From NCBI RefSeq assembly GCF_022627575.1, contig NZ_JADEYQ010000002.1, positions 434,001 through 498,000 of the forward strand: DNA of 64,000 nucleotides. Direction: 5' to 3'. Position 1 is the first letter of the stretch; each line of letters begins with the position of its first letter. A model generated the notes under the pieces. It searched no databases and was not told the DNA's origin. It worked only from the letters and a program-made list of their open reading frames with translations. A program made the translations under genes and the position numbers. Positions 42,858 through 52,079 of this stretch are shown here, piece after piece. This DNA comes from Sphingobacterium rhinopitheci. Its GTDB lineage: Bacteria; Bacteroidota; Bacteroidia; Sphingobacteriales; Sphingobacteriaceae.

Positions 42858-45392
42858 TTAAAATTCAAATTTAATAGAAATCCTTAAGTTTCTCCAAAAG
42901 CCATCTTCCCTAGCTGAGGGATAAGAAACATAATTCAATCTTTTATAATACTGGACTTCAAATATTTTGAAAATATTCTGTAAACCAACATACCCTTCCC
43001 AATACGGTTTATTAGACAATAAATTGGTCATGATATTACCATCATTACCGCGATCAAAATAAATGACATCATCACTCAAATACGGATTGTTAGAATCTGA
43101 AATATTGCCATAAAACATCCTTACGCCAAGTAATTCTCTCAATTTTAGTTTTTTTATAATTGGGATTTTATTTAAAATAAAACCATTAAACTTATGGTCA
43201 TAAGCGAATTTTATAAATTGATCGGCTACAAATTCCATTGAACTTGTCCTTTCGTAGGATATAGAATGACGATCTGTCACTTCGGCAACATTAGGGATTT
43301 CTAATAATGGGTAAGGCAAAACGCCCCATATCTTTCCTGCTGTAATTGTCGCGTCGCCAAAGCCAATTTGATTCATAAAAAAACGCTTACTAACAGCTAA
43401 TCGTAGTGCATCATAATTATATGATGCTCCCCAAAAGCCTTTAATTCCTTTATTATATTGGATATTAAATACAGGATAGTTCTCCGGGATAGTCGTACGT
43501 TCAAGATTTCTATAATAGAATTTTTCAAAGGGTGCCCAACGCAATACAACCTGAATATCATTGGTATTAATATTATTGATCAATAAGGACGAATCTCCGG
43601 AAGACACAAATTTTAGATCTCCGACTGGAGTCCTTCTTTGGTGTGTAAAACTCGTATTGACGCTCACGTGATTTCCAAATTCGATCATATGTGCTAGCCT
43701 ATAAGCATCCGTATCCATCCATTTATTAGGACGATTCCCTCCAAAACTACGGAAGAAACTATCCCCTTTCAAGAATCCTAAACTTCTGCCGGGGTCAAAA
43801 ACATCGTGCTGCACCATACCTTCGAGGTAATGTGCTGGAAAAGTAGCTACGGACTTACCATTCAGAGCAACAGCAGTTTTTAAGGAATATTTCACCTGTT
43901 TATCTTCAAAACCATAAGCTAGATATCCTTGTAGGTATACTTTCTCAGAAAATGAAGGAGTGGTACGTCCACCTAATCGGACACGATTTCCTTCGATATT
44001 ATTACGGTGATACACATATTCTAAAGGACCGATTTCAAATTTGCCTAATGAATAATATCCCTGAGAGAGCAAATAACCAATTGCAGCCAGCGTTTTGAAG
44101 GATTTTAACTGATTTATTTGATCCACATTTATATACGTATTTTGCTCCGCTACATTGAGCAACACTGGACGGATCTGATTGAGAGAAAGATTGGGATTTA
44201 ACTTCTTCTCAATAGGTTGGCCTTCGAAAATTTCTTTTGAAATAGGGTAATTTAAGTCATAATCCGTATTCACTGACATCCTTTCCCCAAATAACACATC
44301 TTTCTTACCACCACCAAATTGTACCAAAACATGAGATGAATCCTGCAACATGACACCATCTATATTTTTAAAGTACGATAGATTCATATTAAGCTGTGTA
44401 ACCCAAGAAAGATTAGCCTGTTTGTCGACAGACATATTGGCTCGTTCAACAGCGTACCTACCATCCATCGAAATAATAAGCTCCCCTGTAAATAGCAAAT
44501 TTTGCTTGTTAAATGGTTCAAACTTAATTCTAATATTAAATCCTTTTTCATTGCGTATGGTATCTGCTATATGGTATTTGTAATACAGCTTAGCATTATC
44601 GGCAATGGGGCTTAAAAAAAGTTTATTAACAAAAAAAATACTTTCATCATAGACATCTACAGGTTGCATAATATAATTTAGATAGGCTTCTATATTATGA
44701 TTATTGATATACCTAGGGTCAAATTCCGTTCTTTTCTCGGCGACAACTATTTTTTTTGTCCGTGCAGGATGTTGTTTAATATAATTGTCGGATATATCCT
44801 CCTGCAAGAATAATGATAATGTTTTTTGTCCCTCAATTACGGAGGTATCGACATTCTTAAAGAAGAAGCTCATATCCCCTAACTTGGTAGAGAATCCTTC
44901 TTGCGGATTTACTAAGCCAAATTTCACTTTTTCATATTGCTTATAAAATAGACTATCCTTGCGCGTTAGTTTATTATATTTTTTGTGCTGTATCACAAGA
45001 TCAATGATCTCTGTAGCAGGATTTCTTTTGTTGTATTTAACTTTTTGTGTTATTTCTACGGTTTCAATCTCCGTATTCGCTTTTTCTAAAGGCACAGAAA
45101 ATAATGAATCAATACGTAGAATAGGTATTACTTTGACTTTATACCCCATGGCGCTAATTTCAAGCAATTGGCCTACCGAATCAATATGAAGGAGAAATAA
45201 ACCATCTTTATCGGAGGAGGTAGCTTCCGTATTGCCTAAATATTTGACGGTAGCCCCTTGTATTGGTTTGCTATTCTTATGGTCTACAATGACCCCGCGC
45301 AAAGGCGTCTGTGCATAGCTAGGTAGCAAAGTGACCATCAGGAGCAAGACCATTAAAAGAAACTTAAAAATAACAACAGTTTTTCTTCTCAT
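42858..45392 (-). CDS. DUF5686 outer-membrane protein with carboxypeptidase-regulatory-like domain
   Basis: An 844-residue exported protein. After the signal peptide (about 1-27, ending PSYAQ) comes a CarboxypepD_reg-like domain (about 28-110: 'LRGVIVDHKNSKPIQGATVKYLGNTEATSSDKDGLFLLHI'). The rest is the DUF5686 family, with a periplasmic part and a strand-rich C-terminal half ending in '...RNLRISIKFEF', a terminal Phe as in outer-membrane beta-barrels. It resembles TonB-receptor relatives without a plug. Substrate is unknown. The ATG at 45392 is chosen because upstream ATGs overlap the neighbouring terminator. Confidence 0.85.
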   Translation of the reverse strand: MRRKTVVIFKFLLMVLLLMVTLLPSYAQTPLRGVIVDHKNSKPIQGATVKYLGNTEATSSDKDGLFLLHIDSVGQLLEISAMGYKVKVIPILRIDSLFSVPLEKANTEIETVEITQKVKYNKRNPATEIIDLVIQHKKYNKLTRKDSLFYKQYEKVKFGLVNPQEGFSTKLGDMSFFFKNVDTSVIEGQKTLSLFLQEDISDNYIKQHPARTKKIVVAEKRTEFDPRYINNHNIEAYLNYIMQPVDVYDESIFFVNKLFLSPIADNAKLYYKYHIADTIRNEKGFNIRIKFEPFNKQNLLFTGELIISMDGRYAVERANMSVDKQANLSWVTQLNMNLSYFKNIDGVMLQDSSHVLVQFGGGKKDVLFGERMSVNTDYDLNYPISKEIFEGQPIEKKLNPNLSLNQIRPVLLNVAEQNTYINVDQINQLKSFKTLAAIGYLLSQGYYSLGKFEIGPLEYVYHRNNIEGNRVRLGGRTTPSFSEKVYLQGYLAYGFEDKQVKYSLKTAVALNGKSVATFPAHYLEGMVQHDVFDPGRSLGFLKGDSFFRSFGGNRPNKWMDTDAYRLAHMIEFGNHVSVNTSFTHQRRTPVGDLKFVSSGDSSLLINNINTNDIQVVLRWAPFEKFYYRNLERTTIPENYPVFNIQYNKGIKGFWGASYNYDALRLAVSKRFFMNQIGFGDATITAGKIWGVLPYPLLEIPNVAEVTDRHSISYERTSSMEFVADQFIKFAYDHKFNGFILNKIPIIKKLKLRELLGVRMFYGNISDSNNPYLSDDVIYFDRGNDGNIMTNLLSNKPYWEGYVGLQNIFKIFEVQYYKRLNYVSYPSAREDGFWRNLRISIKFEF

Positions 45393-45457
45393 AAAACAAC
45401 TTCGGCTATTCATAAAGATACAATTTGTACACAAAGTAAATGCACAAACACACAAAA

Positions 45458-45482
45458 AAAGCCCTAAAAATTAAGGGCTTAA
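45458..45482 (-). terminator. Terminator after the 152-residue secreted protein gene
   Basis: On the minus strand AAGCCCTTAA pairs with TTAGGGCTT and runs into TTTTTTT, directly after the stop at 45486. It separates this gene from the DUF5686 gene downstream. Confidence 0.8.
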
Positions 45483-45485
45483 ATA

Positions 45486-45944
45486 TTATAATGGGATGTC
45501 TACTTGTAGAAACTTACCTGGTTCGGCATGATCTTCGAGTGTCATTCTAAACTGCTGAGGCTTACCCCATACTTTTTTCCAATTAACAGTTTTTATCGTA
45601 TATAAAACGGGCTCATTACGTTTCAAAAAATAATGCAAATAATTTTGACGGTCTGCGAATACTACTTTCACTTTACCCATCATCATACTTTCATAAAACA
45701 TCACTTTCCCTTGTGGGTTAATTAATCCGGATGCAAACGTATTTATTGTCAGCTCACGAGGGTCCTTCAAATAAGAATGTAGCACTAGCTCTAACGTGAC
45801 AGAATCTCCTTTTGGAGCTACATTAATCCCTTTGACGATGACTTCAATATCATCAATATCAAGAGAGGGGTTTGAATCTACCTGTGCAAAAGAAGCATTA
45901 GCAAAAGCCCACAAGCACATAATCGATACTAGGATCTTTTTCAT
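45486..45944 (-). CDS. Unrecognised secreted protein, 152 residues
   Basis: I do not recognise this family. It has a clear signal peptide (MKKILVSIMCLWAFANASFAQ) and a compact strand-rich body: 'IDDIEVIVKGINVAPKGDSVTLELVLHSYLKDPRELTINTFASG', 'KVMFYESMMMGKVKVVFADRQNYLHYFLKRNEPVLYTIKTVNW', 'KPQQFRMTLEDHAEPGKFLQVDIPL'. The pattern looks like one Ig-like or beta-sandwich domain. It starts 3 bases after the DUF4293 gene and has its own terminator, so the two form a small envelope operon. No cysteines in the mature part. Confidence 0.7.
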   Translation of the reverse strand: MKKILVSIMCLWAFANASFAQVDSNPSLDIDDIEVIVKGINVAPKGDSVTLELVLHSYLKDPRELTINTFASGLINPQGKVMFYESMMMGKVKVVFADRQNYLHYFLKRNEPVLYTIKTVNWKKVWGKPQQFRMTLEDHAEPGKFLQVDIPL

Positions 45945-45947
45945 ATA

Positions 45948-46421
45948 CTAGCGTAAACGATCGGCTGATTTAATCAATTTTTCGTCATTACGAATACCAC
46001 CAATAGCCATAGCCAGAAAAATAATAGATATCGGCAATAAAAAGAAACCTACACCAATGCTTTGTGCGCCTATCTTTTGGCTGATTAAAGATAATGTATT
46101 AGAAGCCGAGAAATATAACCATAGCCCAAACAAACAAATCAGGATCATCTCCAAATAGATCAACTTCAATTGTAATTTTCTATTCTTAAAAAGAAAAATA
46201 ATACCTAGCGGAATCAGTGCTAATACCACCGTTGCTATAGTTTGAAGAATAAAACCTTCATTTTTTACTATTTCATTATTAACAGCGCTGTATTCTCCTG
46301 TTACCAATATTCTCTTCCCTAAACCTACCAAATCAATATAATTGACATAAGGAAAAACAAATAATCCTAGCAATACTAAAGCTGCTAAAAACAACCAAAT
46401 GGTCTGAATGCGTTGTAACAT
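45948..46421 (-). CDS. DUF4293 family membrane protein
   Basis: A 157-residue inner-membrane protein with four hydrophobic segments (about 5-27, 58-80, 86-105 and 120-142). The opening 'MLQRIQTIWLFLAALVLLGLFVFPYV' and the 'FKNRKLQLKLIYLEMIL' loop are typical of DUF4293, a Bacteroidota-specific family of unknown function. A short charged C-terminus (NDEKLIKSADRLR) is cytoplasmic by the positive-inside rule. Divergent from truA; followed closely by the secreted protein gene. Confidence 0.85.
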   Translation of the reverse strand: MLQRIQTIWLFLAALVLLGLFVFPYVNYIDLVGLGKRILVTGEYSAVNNEIVKNEGFILQTIATVVLALIPLGIIFLFKNRKLQLKLIYLEMILICLFGLWLYFSASNTLSLISQKIGAQSIGVGFFLLPISIIFLAMAIGGIRNDEKLIKSADRLR

Positions 46422-46578
46422 GATTGACTTTTTAAATTGATGATATTACAAATATAATATAAACAACATCAAAATTCATAGCTAACTACTATTGATTTGC
46501 ATACTTTTACTACGATTTAGCACTATAAATTGTAGATAAGATTTGAAAAGCATGACATATATCAAAGAATGTTTTTCC

Positions 46579-46586
46579 TAACTTTG
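46579..46586 (+). promoter_or_regulatory. Candidate -7 element, leaderless context (truA)
   Basis: TAACTTTG fits TAnnTTTG and ends 4 bases before the GTG start codon of truA, implying a leaderless or near-leaderless mRNA. No convincing -33. Confidence 0.4.
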
Positions 46587-46590
46587 TTAA

Positions 46591-47346
46591 GTGGAAAATA
46601 GAAAACGATTTTTCTTAGAAATAGCCTATGATGGGAGTGCATATCACGGATGGCAGACACAGCCCAATGCAACCGCTGTTCAGGAAAAGCTAGATAAAGC
46701 CTTACATACATTTTTGAGAGAAACGGTAGAAACCGTTGGCGCCGGACGTACAGATACAGGCGTTCATGCAAAGCAGTTATTTGTTCATTTTGACAGTAAC
46801 CATGAAAAGCTCGTAAATCAGCCTGAACGCTGTGTTCACTCGATCAATGCATTGCTACCTTTTGACATCTCCGTTCAACGGGTGATCGAAGTAGATAAAG
46901 AAGCACACGCTAGATTTGATGCGACAGAGCGATCGTATGAATATCACATACATTTTCATAAAGATCCATTCTTGATCAACAAATCATGGTTGCTACGCGA
47001 TATTCCAGATATGGAAAAAATGAACTTAGCGGCAGAAAAATTAATCGGCACGAAGGATTTTGAATGTTTTAGTAAATCAAATACGCAAGTTTTTACGAAT
47101 ATTTGTACGATCACGGAAGCAAAATGGGTAAAAAATGATAAGGGTATTGTCTTTCATATTACAGCAAACAGATTCTTACGTAATATGGTACGCGCTATTG
47201 TGGGGACATTGTTGGAAGTAGGTATCAAAGGCAAGCCTATTTCGTATATTGATGATGTTTTAGCGAGCAAAAGTCGCTCACAAGCGGGCACTTCAGTTCC
47301 TGCTCATGGCCTTTATTTAACAAAAGTAGCATACACTTATATATAA
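46591..47346 (+). CDS. truA: tRNA pseudouridine(38-40) synthase
   Basis: A 251-residue enzyme that makes pseudouridine at positions 38-40 of the tRNA anticodon arm. The catalytic Asp is in 'VGAGRTDTGVHAKQL'. 'FFLEIAYDGSAYHGWQTQPNATAVQEKL' is the family N-terminus and 'FHITANRFLRNMVRAIVGTLLEVG' the C-terminal motif. The start is a GTG: no ATG occurs before the conserved N-terminus. The ABC transporter gene begins 8 bases after the stop, so they are likely cotranscribed. Confidence 0.95.
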   Translation: MENRKRFFLEIAYDGSAYHGWQTQPNATAVQEKLDKALHTFLRETVETVGAGRTDTGVHAKQLFVHFDSNHEKLVNQPERCVHSINALLPFDISVQRVIEVDKEAHARFDATERSYEYHIHFHKDPFLINKSWLLRDIPDMEKMNLAAEKLIGTKDFECFSKSNTQVFTNICTITEAKWVKNDKGIVFHITANRFLRNMVRAIVGTLLEVGIKGKPISYIDDVLASKSRSQAGTSVPAHGLYLTKVAYTYI

Positions 47347-47354
47347 CTTATATT

Positions 47355-49118
47355 TTGGCAAAGGATAATATCTCGGGAAATACATACGACAGTAAATTAC
47401 TAGGTCGCTTAGCAAAATACATGCGCCCTTACCGCGTTATTTTCTGGATCTCTGTTATTCTTACGCTTTTGTTGGCGGCAGTAGCACCAGCGCTACCACT
47501 ATTAATAGAACATACACTAGATAGATATATTTTATCTGGTAAATATGATGGCCTCAACACGATGTTGTTGCTCATGCTGCTCTTGCTAGTCGTACAGACT
47601 ATAATACGTTATTTTCATACGTTGATGACGAATACACTGGGTCAATCCGTCATTCGTGACATCCGTATTCAGGTATTCAACCATATTACCAACCTACGGT
47701 TAAAATATTTTGATAATACCCCGATCGGTAAATTAATCACGCGTACGATATCGGATTTAGAAACTATAGCCAATATATTCTCCGAAGGATTAATACAGAT
47801 TATAGGCGATCTATTGCAACTGGTCGTAATATTTGGGGTGATGTTCTATACCGACTGGAGGCTGACATTGATTATATTAGTACCCATGCCTTTGATGATA
47901 TGGGCGACATATATCTTTAAAGAAGCGATGAAGTCGGCATTTCAAGATGTAAGACTTTGGGTGGCTAATCTAAATACATTCCTGCAGGAGCATATTTCGG
48001 GAATGGCTATCATTCAGTACTTCTCACGCGAGGATCAAGAGTTTAAGAAATTTGAAGTCATCAATAAAGAACAGCGCAATGCGCATATTCGTGCGAATTG
48101 GTATTTTTCAATTTTCTTTCCTGTCTTAGAAATTTTCGTCGCTATTTCTACTGGTTTATTAGTTTGGTATGGATCAAAACAGATCATCGAAGATGTAATA
48201 TCCCCTGGTGTAGTGGTGGCATTTTTGATGTATATCAATATTATATTTAGACCTATCCGGGAGTTAATAGACAAGTTCAATACCCTTCAAATGGGAATGG
48301 TATCTGCGGAGCGTATATTTGACGTTTTAGATACGGATGAATTTACACCTGATACAGGTACCTTGAAACCTGATAATATCAAAGGTGCTATTGAGTTTAA
48401 GAACGTCTGGTTTGCGTATAACGAAGAGAAATGGGTATTACGTGATGTTAGTTTCACCGTAAAACCTGGAGAAACATTAGCATTAGTTGGTGCTACCGGC
48501 GCCGGCAAATCTTCTATAATAAATATTCTAAGTCGATTCTATGAGATCCAAAAGGGCCAAATACTATTGGATGGTATCGATATCAGAGCATACGATTTGA
48601 GATTTCTACGTGAAAATATAGCTACAGTGCTACAAGATGTATTTCTTTTTTCGGATACCGTAAAGAATAATATAAGCCTTAATAATCCAGCTATCAATTT
48701 AGATCAAATTATTGATGCGTCAAAACAAATCGGTGCTTACACTTTCATTAATAATCTACCCTCCGGATTTGATTATCAGGTACAAGAACGTGGCGCTACA
48801 TTATCATCTGGCCAAGGTCAGCTGATCTCCTTTATCAGAGCATTGGTACATGATCCGAAGATCTTAATCCTCGATGAGGCAACGTCATCTATTGATACAG
48901 AGACAGAACAAACTATTCAATCTGCTATTGATAATATGATGCAAGGTAGAACTGCTATTGTGATAGCACATCGCCTATCTACAATCCAAAAGGCAGACAA
49001 AATCATCGTATTAGATAAAGGGGAGCTTAAAGAAATAGGCTCCCATCAAGAGCTTCTTCGATTAGAAGGATATTATAAAAATCTATACGATTTACAATTC
49101 AATTCTAACGGTATATAG
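47355..49118 (+). CDS. ABC transporter, fused permease and ATPase (exporter type)
   Basis: A 587-residue half-transporter of the MsbA/lipid-exporter type. Six membrane helices span about 25-315 and the nucleotide-binding domain about 340-585. Motifs: Walker A 'LVGATGAGKSSIINIL', Q-loop 'IATVLQDVFLFSDTV', signature 'LSSGQGQLISFIRAL' (GQGQ in place of the more common GQRQ), Walker B 'KILILDEATSSID' and the H-loop 'IVIAHRLSTI'. The start codon appears to be TTG; the next Met (residue 22) would cut into the family N-terminus. Substrate cannot be told; a homo- or heterodimer partner is not in the window. Confidence 0.88.
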   Translation: MAKDNISGNTYDSKLLGRLAKYMRPYRVIFWISVILTLLLAAVAPALPLLIEHTLDRYILSGKYDGLNTMLLLMLLLLVVQTIIRYFHTLMTNTLGQSVIRDIRIQVFNHITNLRLKYFDNTPIGKLITRTISDLETIANIFSEGLIQIIGDLLQLVVIFGVMFYTDWRLTLIILVPMPLMIWATYIFKEAMKSAFQDVRLWVANLNTFLQEHISGMAIIQYFSREDQEFKKFEVINKEQRNAHIRANWYFSIFFPVLEIFVAISTGLLVWYGSKQIIEDVISPGVVVAFLMYINIIFRPIRELIDKFNTLQMGMVSAERIFDVLDTDEFTPDTGTLKPDNIKGAIEFKNVWFAYNEEKWVLRDVSFTVKPGETLALVGATGAGKSSIINILSRFYEIQKGQILLDGIDIRAYDLRFLRENIATVLQDVFLFSDTVKNNISLNNPAINLDQIIDASKQIGAYTFINNLPSGFDYQVQERGATLSSGQGQLISFIRALVHDPKILILDEATSSIDTETEQTIQSAIDNMMQGRTAIVIAHRLSTIQKADKIIVLDKGELKEIGSHQELLRLEGYYKNLYDLQFNSNGI

Positions 49119-49166
49119 TTAGCCCAGTATTCTTATATATTACGAAGACATAGCCTTAAATATCTC

Positions 49167-49208
49167 AAAAAAGCTTCACGGATTCTCTAAATCTTGAAGC
49201 TTTTTTTG
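49167..49208 (+). terminator. Terminator after the ABC transporter gene
   Basis: AAAAAAGCTTCA and TGAAGCTTTTTT form a 12-bp stem with a 16-base loop and a T run, 49 bases after the stop codon. Confidence 0.8.
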
Positions 49209-49249
49209 GAGGTATACCAAGATATAATGCTAGGCTATAGTTAATAAAG

Positions 49250-49283
49250 AAAATCCCCTTAGCCGTTACTAAGAGGAATTTTC
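49250..49283 (-). terminator. Terminator-like hairpin after the DUF6686-like gene
   Basis: An imperfect stem (AAAATtCCtCTTAG with CTAAGgGGATTTT on the minus strand, one bulge and one mismatch) with a T-rich 3' side, beyond the stop at 49364. Confidence 0.45.
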
Positions 49284-49363
49284 AGATTACAAATTTAAAG
49301 AGAGTGAAATGAAGTTTTTGAATTTGTGCCTAGATCAATGATTTAATATGTATTGGTCGGAGA

Positions 49364-49696
49364 CTAGGACTTAATATCTTTATTGATGATTTCATAAATC
49401 TCACGCATATAATAAGATTCTTGAATAGCTTTACTAAAATCGAACCACTCTAACTCGGTAAAGGTTAGTAAAACCTCCCGCATAGGGGTTTCTAAATAGG
49501 TCCTGAATGTGCCATCCGGAAAACGTACAAATTCCCTATCGTATTGTTTGACATGAATTTCTGAGGCAAAACATTCAAATTGCTGTAAGGTAAAAGTTAA
49601 TAAAAATGAACGCTGCCAAACATAATGGTTTTGGCACCTCGGACAATAACTTATTATAGTATTTCCTTTAGTATTCAAAATAGTTGATTGACACAT
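49364..49696 (-). CDS. Small cysteine-containing protein, DUF6686-like
   Basis: A 110-residue protein. It begins 'MCQSTILNTKGNTIISYCPRCQNHYVWQRSFLLTFTLQQFECF', with Cys2, Cys18 and Cys21 arranged like a small zinc ribbon. The layout resembles a Bacteroidota family I recall as DUF6686, but I am not certain. The rest is 'RFPDGTFRTYLETPMREVLLTFTELEWFDFSKAIQESYYMREIYEIIN'. No signal peptide, so it is probably cytosolic. It stands alone between terminators. No function can be assigned. Confidence 0.65.
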   Translation of the reverse strand: MCQSTILNTKGNTIISYCPRCQNHYVWQRSFLLTFTLQQFECFASEIHVKQYDREFVRFPDGTFRTYLETPMREVLLTFTELEWFDFSKAIQESYYMREIYEIINKDIKS

Positions 49697-49757
49697 ATCT
49701 ATTCTTATTTAGACCAAATATAAATAAATAAATCATAAGGCCAAAAATATATGCAAT

Positions 49758-49792
49758 AAAAAAGCCGCTTCTTTTTAAAAAGCGGCTTTATA
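49758..49792 (-). terminator. Terminator after the M3 peptidase gene
   Basis: On the minus strand AAAGCCGCTTTT pairs with AAGCGGCTTT and runs into TTTTTT, 16 bases after the stop codon. Confidence 0.85.
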
Positions 49793-49807
49793 CTATTGTT
49801 AAGCGAA

Positions 49808-51928
49808 TTAATTCAATCCTCTTTTTTTCATTAGGTGAATAGGATCTGGATCTTGACCTCTAAATGCTTTATACAATTTAGCCGGATCTTCAGTATTTCC
49901 CTTTTCTAAAATATTTTTACGGAAAGATTCTGCGGTAGCAGGGTCATATATTCCTTTTTCTTTGAATGCTGCAAAAGCATCAGAATCCAATACTTCGGCC
50001 CATATATATGCATAGTAACCTGCTGAATAACCTACAGGGTTAGAGAATATATGTTGGAAATAAGGGCTTTTATAACGCGGAATAATAGCGTCAATAAGAC
50101 CTGCTTTATCCATAGCTGTCTTTTCGAACGTTTTTGCATCTACGGTGATCGGCTTTGTAATAGAATGATAATCCATATCTAATAACGAAGCAGAAAGATA
50201 TTCTGTGGTTGCAAAGCCTTGATCAAAAGTACCCGCATTCTCCATCTTAGTAATCAATGAGTCAGGAATAGCTTCACCAGTTTTATAATGCTTAGCATAA
50301 GATTTCAATACTTCAGGATCACTAGCCCAGTTTTCCATAATTTGAGAAGGTAATTCTACAAAGTCACGGGAAACAGATGTACCTGCTAAAGATTGATATT
50401 TTACATTAGAGAATAAACCATGTAACGCATGACCAAACTCATGGAATAATGTACTCGCTTCGTCAAAAGTCAATAAAGCTGGTTGATCTCCTACAGGTTT
50501 TGTAAAGTTACATACGATAGAAATAACAGGAGCGATACGCTTACCATCTTTGGTAAACTGATCGCGGAATGAAGTCATCCAAGCACCACCACGTTTTGAC
50601 TCACGTGGAAAGAAGTCAGCATATAATAAGCCTAAGTGAGAACCATCTTTATCCTTCACTTCATACACTTCAACCTCAGGATGGTAGGTAGGCACATTAT
50701 TTAAGGCTACAAAAGTAATACCCCATAATTTGTTTGCTGTAGCAAATGCCCCTTCTCTTACTGCAGTAAGGGAGAAATAAGGTTTTAATTCTTCTTCATT
50801 CAACGCAAAACGAGTAGATCTAATTTTTTCTGCATAGTATCTCCAATCATAAGGTGCTACATCAAAATCAAAACCTTCGTCAGCCATTACTTTTTGAATA
50901 TCTGCTGCTTCAACTTTTGCCTTATTTAAGGCAGGATTCCACAGTTTATTCAATAAAGCATATGCATTAGATGAGTTTGCAGCCATGGATTCTTCTAAAA
51001 CATAGGCCGCATGCGAAGGATATCCTAATAAATTAGCCCTTTGCAAACGTAGGTTAGCTATTTTGATTAATGTTTCATTATTATCTTGAGCATTACCATT
51101 ATTGCTTCTCATTTGGTATCCGTCCCATATTTGTTTACGTAGCTCACGATTATCAGCATATTGCAAGAAAGGCATTACCGAAGGATTCGATAATGTAAAT
51201 ACCCATTTGCCCTCTTTTCCTTTTGCTTTAGCCGTTTCTGCAGCAGCAGCTTTTAGCCCCGCTGGCAAGCCCGCCAAATCTTCTTCTTTGTCGACAACAA
51301 GCTCAAAAGAATTTGTTTCTGCTAACAAATTTTGTCCAAATGCTGTTGTTAATACTGATAATTCAGCATTTATTTTTTTCAATTTTTCTTTATCTGTATC
51401 TGACAAATTTGCGCCAGAACGTACAAATCCTTTATAAGATTCTTCTAATAATTTTTGATCTTCCGCATCTAATCCAAAAGATTCTTTAGTATTATATACT
51501 GTTTTTACACGTTCAAAAAGCTTACCATTAAGCGCAATATTATCTCTATGCCCAGACAATAGAGGCGCCAAATCTTTGGCTATCGCTTGAATCGTATCAT
51601 TGGTATTTGCGGAGTTTAAGCTAGAGAATACAGATGATACCTTACTTAATAAAGAACCCGCATTTTCTAATGCTACAATAGTATTATCAAATGTGGGAGC
51701 CTCTGTATTATTAACAATACTATCAATTTCTAAATTGTGTACACGTATTGCTTCTTCAAAAGCAGGTCTGAAATGTTCATCTTTAATTTTATCAAAAGGA
51801 GGAACCTCAAATGGAGTTTCGTATTTGGCTAACAAGGGATTATCCGAATAATCATTTTTCTTATCATTAGTACAGCCCACTACAATGGCTGCAACAACTA
51901 AAAAAGGAAAAAAGCTTCTTTTTATCAT
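49808..51928 (-). CDS. M3 family peptidyl-dipeptidase (Dcp-like), lipoprotein
   Basis: A 706-residue zinc metallopeptidase that removes dipeptides from peptide C-termini. The N-terminus 'FFPFLVVAAIVVGCTND' has a lipobox Cys19, so it is anchored in the envelope. The all-helical M3 body ends in the active-site motif 'LFHEFGHALHGLFSNVKYQSLAGTSVSRDFVELPSQIMENW', which supplies the HExxH and the downstream Glu. Length matches envelope Dcp proteins of Bacteroidota. It is divergently arranged with the DUF4407 gene across a 190-base region with a promoter on each side and a pair of direct repeats. Confidence 0.93.
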   Translation of the reverse strand: MIKRSFFPFLVVAAIVVGCTNDKKNDYSDNPLLAKYETPFEVPPFDKIKDEHFRPAFEEAIRVHNLEIDSIVNNTEAPTFDNTIVALENAGSLLSKVSSVFSSLNSANTNDTIQAIAKDLAPLLSGHRDNIALNGKLFERVKTVYNTKESFGLDAEDQKLLEESYKGFVRSGANLSDTDKEKLKKINAELSVLTTAFGQNLLAETNSFELVVDKEEDLAGLPAGLKAAAAETAKAKGKEGKWVFTLSNPSVMPFLQYADNRELRKQIWDGYQMRSNNGNAQDNNETLIKIANLRLQRANLLGYPSHAAYVLEESMAANSSNAYALLNKLWNPALNKAKVEAADIQKVMADEGFDFDVAPYDWRYYAEKIRSTRFALNEEELKPYFSLTAVREGAFATANKLWGITFVALNNVPTYHPEVEVYEVKDKDGSHLGLLYADFFPRESKRGGAWMTSFRDQFTKDGKRIAPVISIVCNFTKPVGDQPALLTFDEASTLFHEFGHALHGLFSNVKYQSLAGTSVSRDFVELPSQIMENWASDPEVLKSYAKHYKTGEAIPDSLITKMENAGTFDQGFATTEYLSASLLDMDYHSITKPITVDAKTFEKTAMDKAGLIDAIIPRYKSPYFQHIFSNPVGYSAGYYAYIWAEVLDSDAFAAFKEKGIYDPATAESFRKNILEKGNTEDPAKLYKAFRGQDPDPIHLMKKRGLN

Positions 51929-51962
51929 ATTATCAATTTATTGTTTCCGAAATTATAAGGAA

Positions 51963-51970
51963 CAAAGGTA
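51963..51970 (-). promoter_or_regulatory. Candidate -7 element for the M3 peptidase gene
   Basis: Minus strand TACCTTTG, an exact fit to TAnnTTTG, 34 bases upstream of the ATG. Confidence 0.5.
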
Positions 51971-52018
51971 GTCATTAATTAACAAAAGAATATTTTCCTT
52001 AAACAGATATTTAACACT

Positions 52019-52049
52019 ATTTGACCGACCAAAACCCCAATTTGACCGA
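52019..52049. promoter_or_regulatory. Direct repeats ATTTGACCGA spaced 21 bases
   Basis: ATTTGACCGA occurs at 52019-52028 and 52040-52049, exactly 21 bases apart (two helical turns), in the divergent promoter region of the M3 peptidase and DUF4407 genes. The geometry is that of tandem operators such as LytTR boxes, but the bases do not match that consensus. Confidence 0.5.
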
Positions 52050-52079
52050 ATAATAACAAATAACATTCTTAAACTAACC

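Larger units (their letters stand above)
49119..49363. other. Convergent spacer with two stem-loops
   Basis: About 245 bases between the ABC transporter and the minus-strand DUF6686-like gene. It holds the two terminator-like hairpins listed separately and otherwise AT-rich sequence without a gene. Confidence 0.6.

Noticed and set aside
48810..48850. Defective ABC signature because of GQGQ
   Set aside because: LSSGQGQ keeps the essential Ser-Gly-Gly/Gln geometry, and all other ATPase motifs are present.
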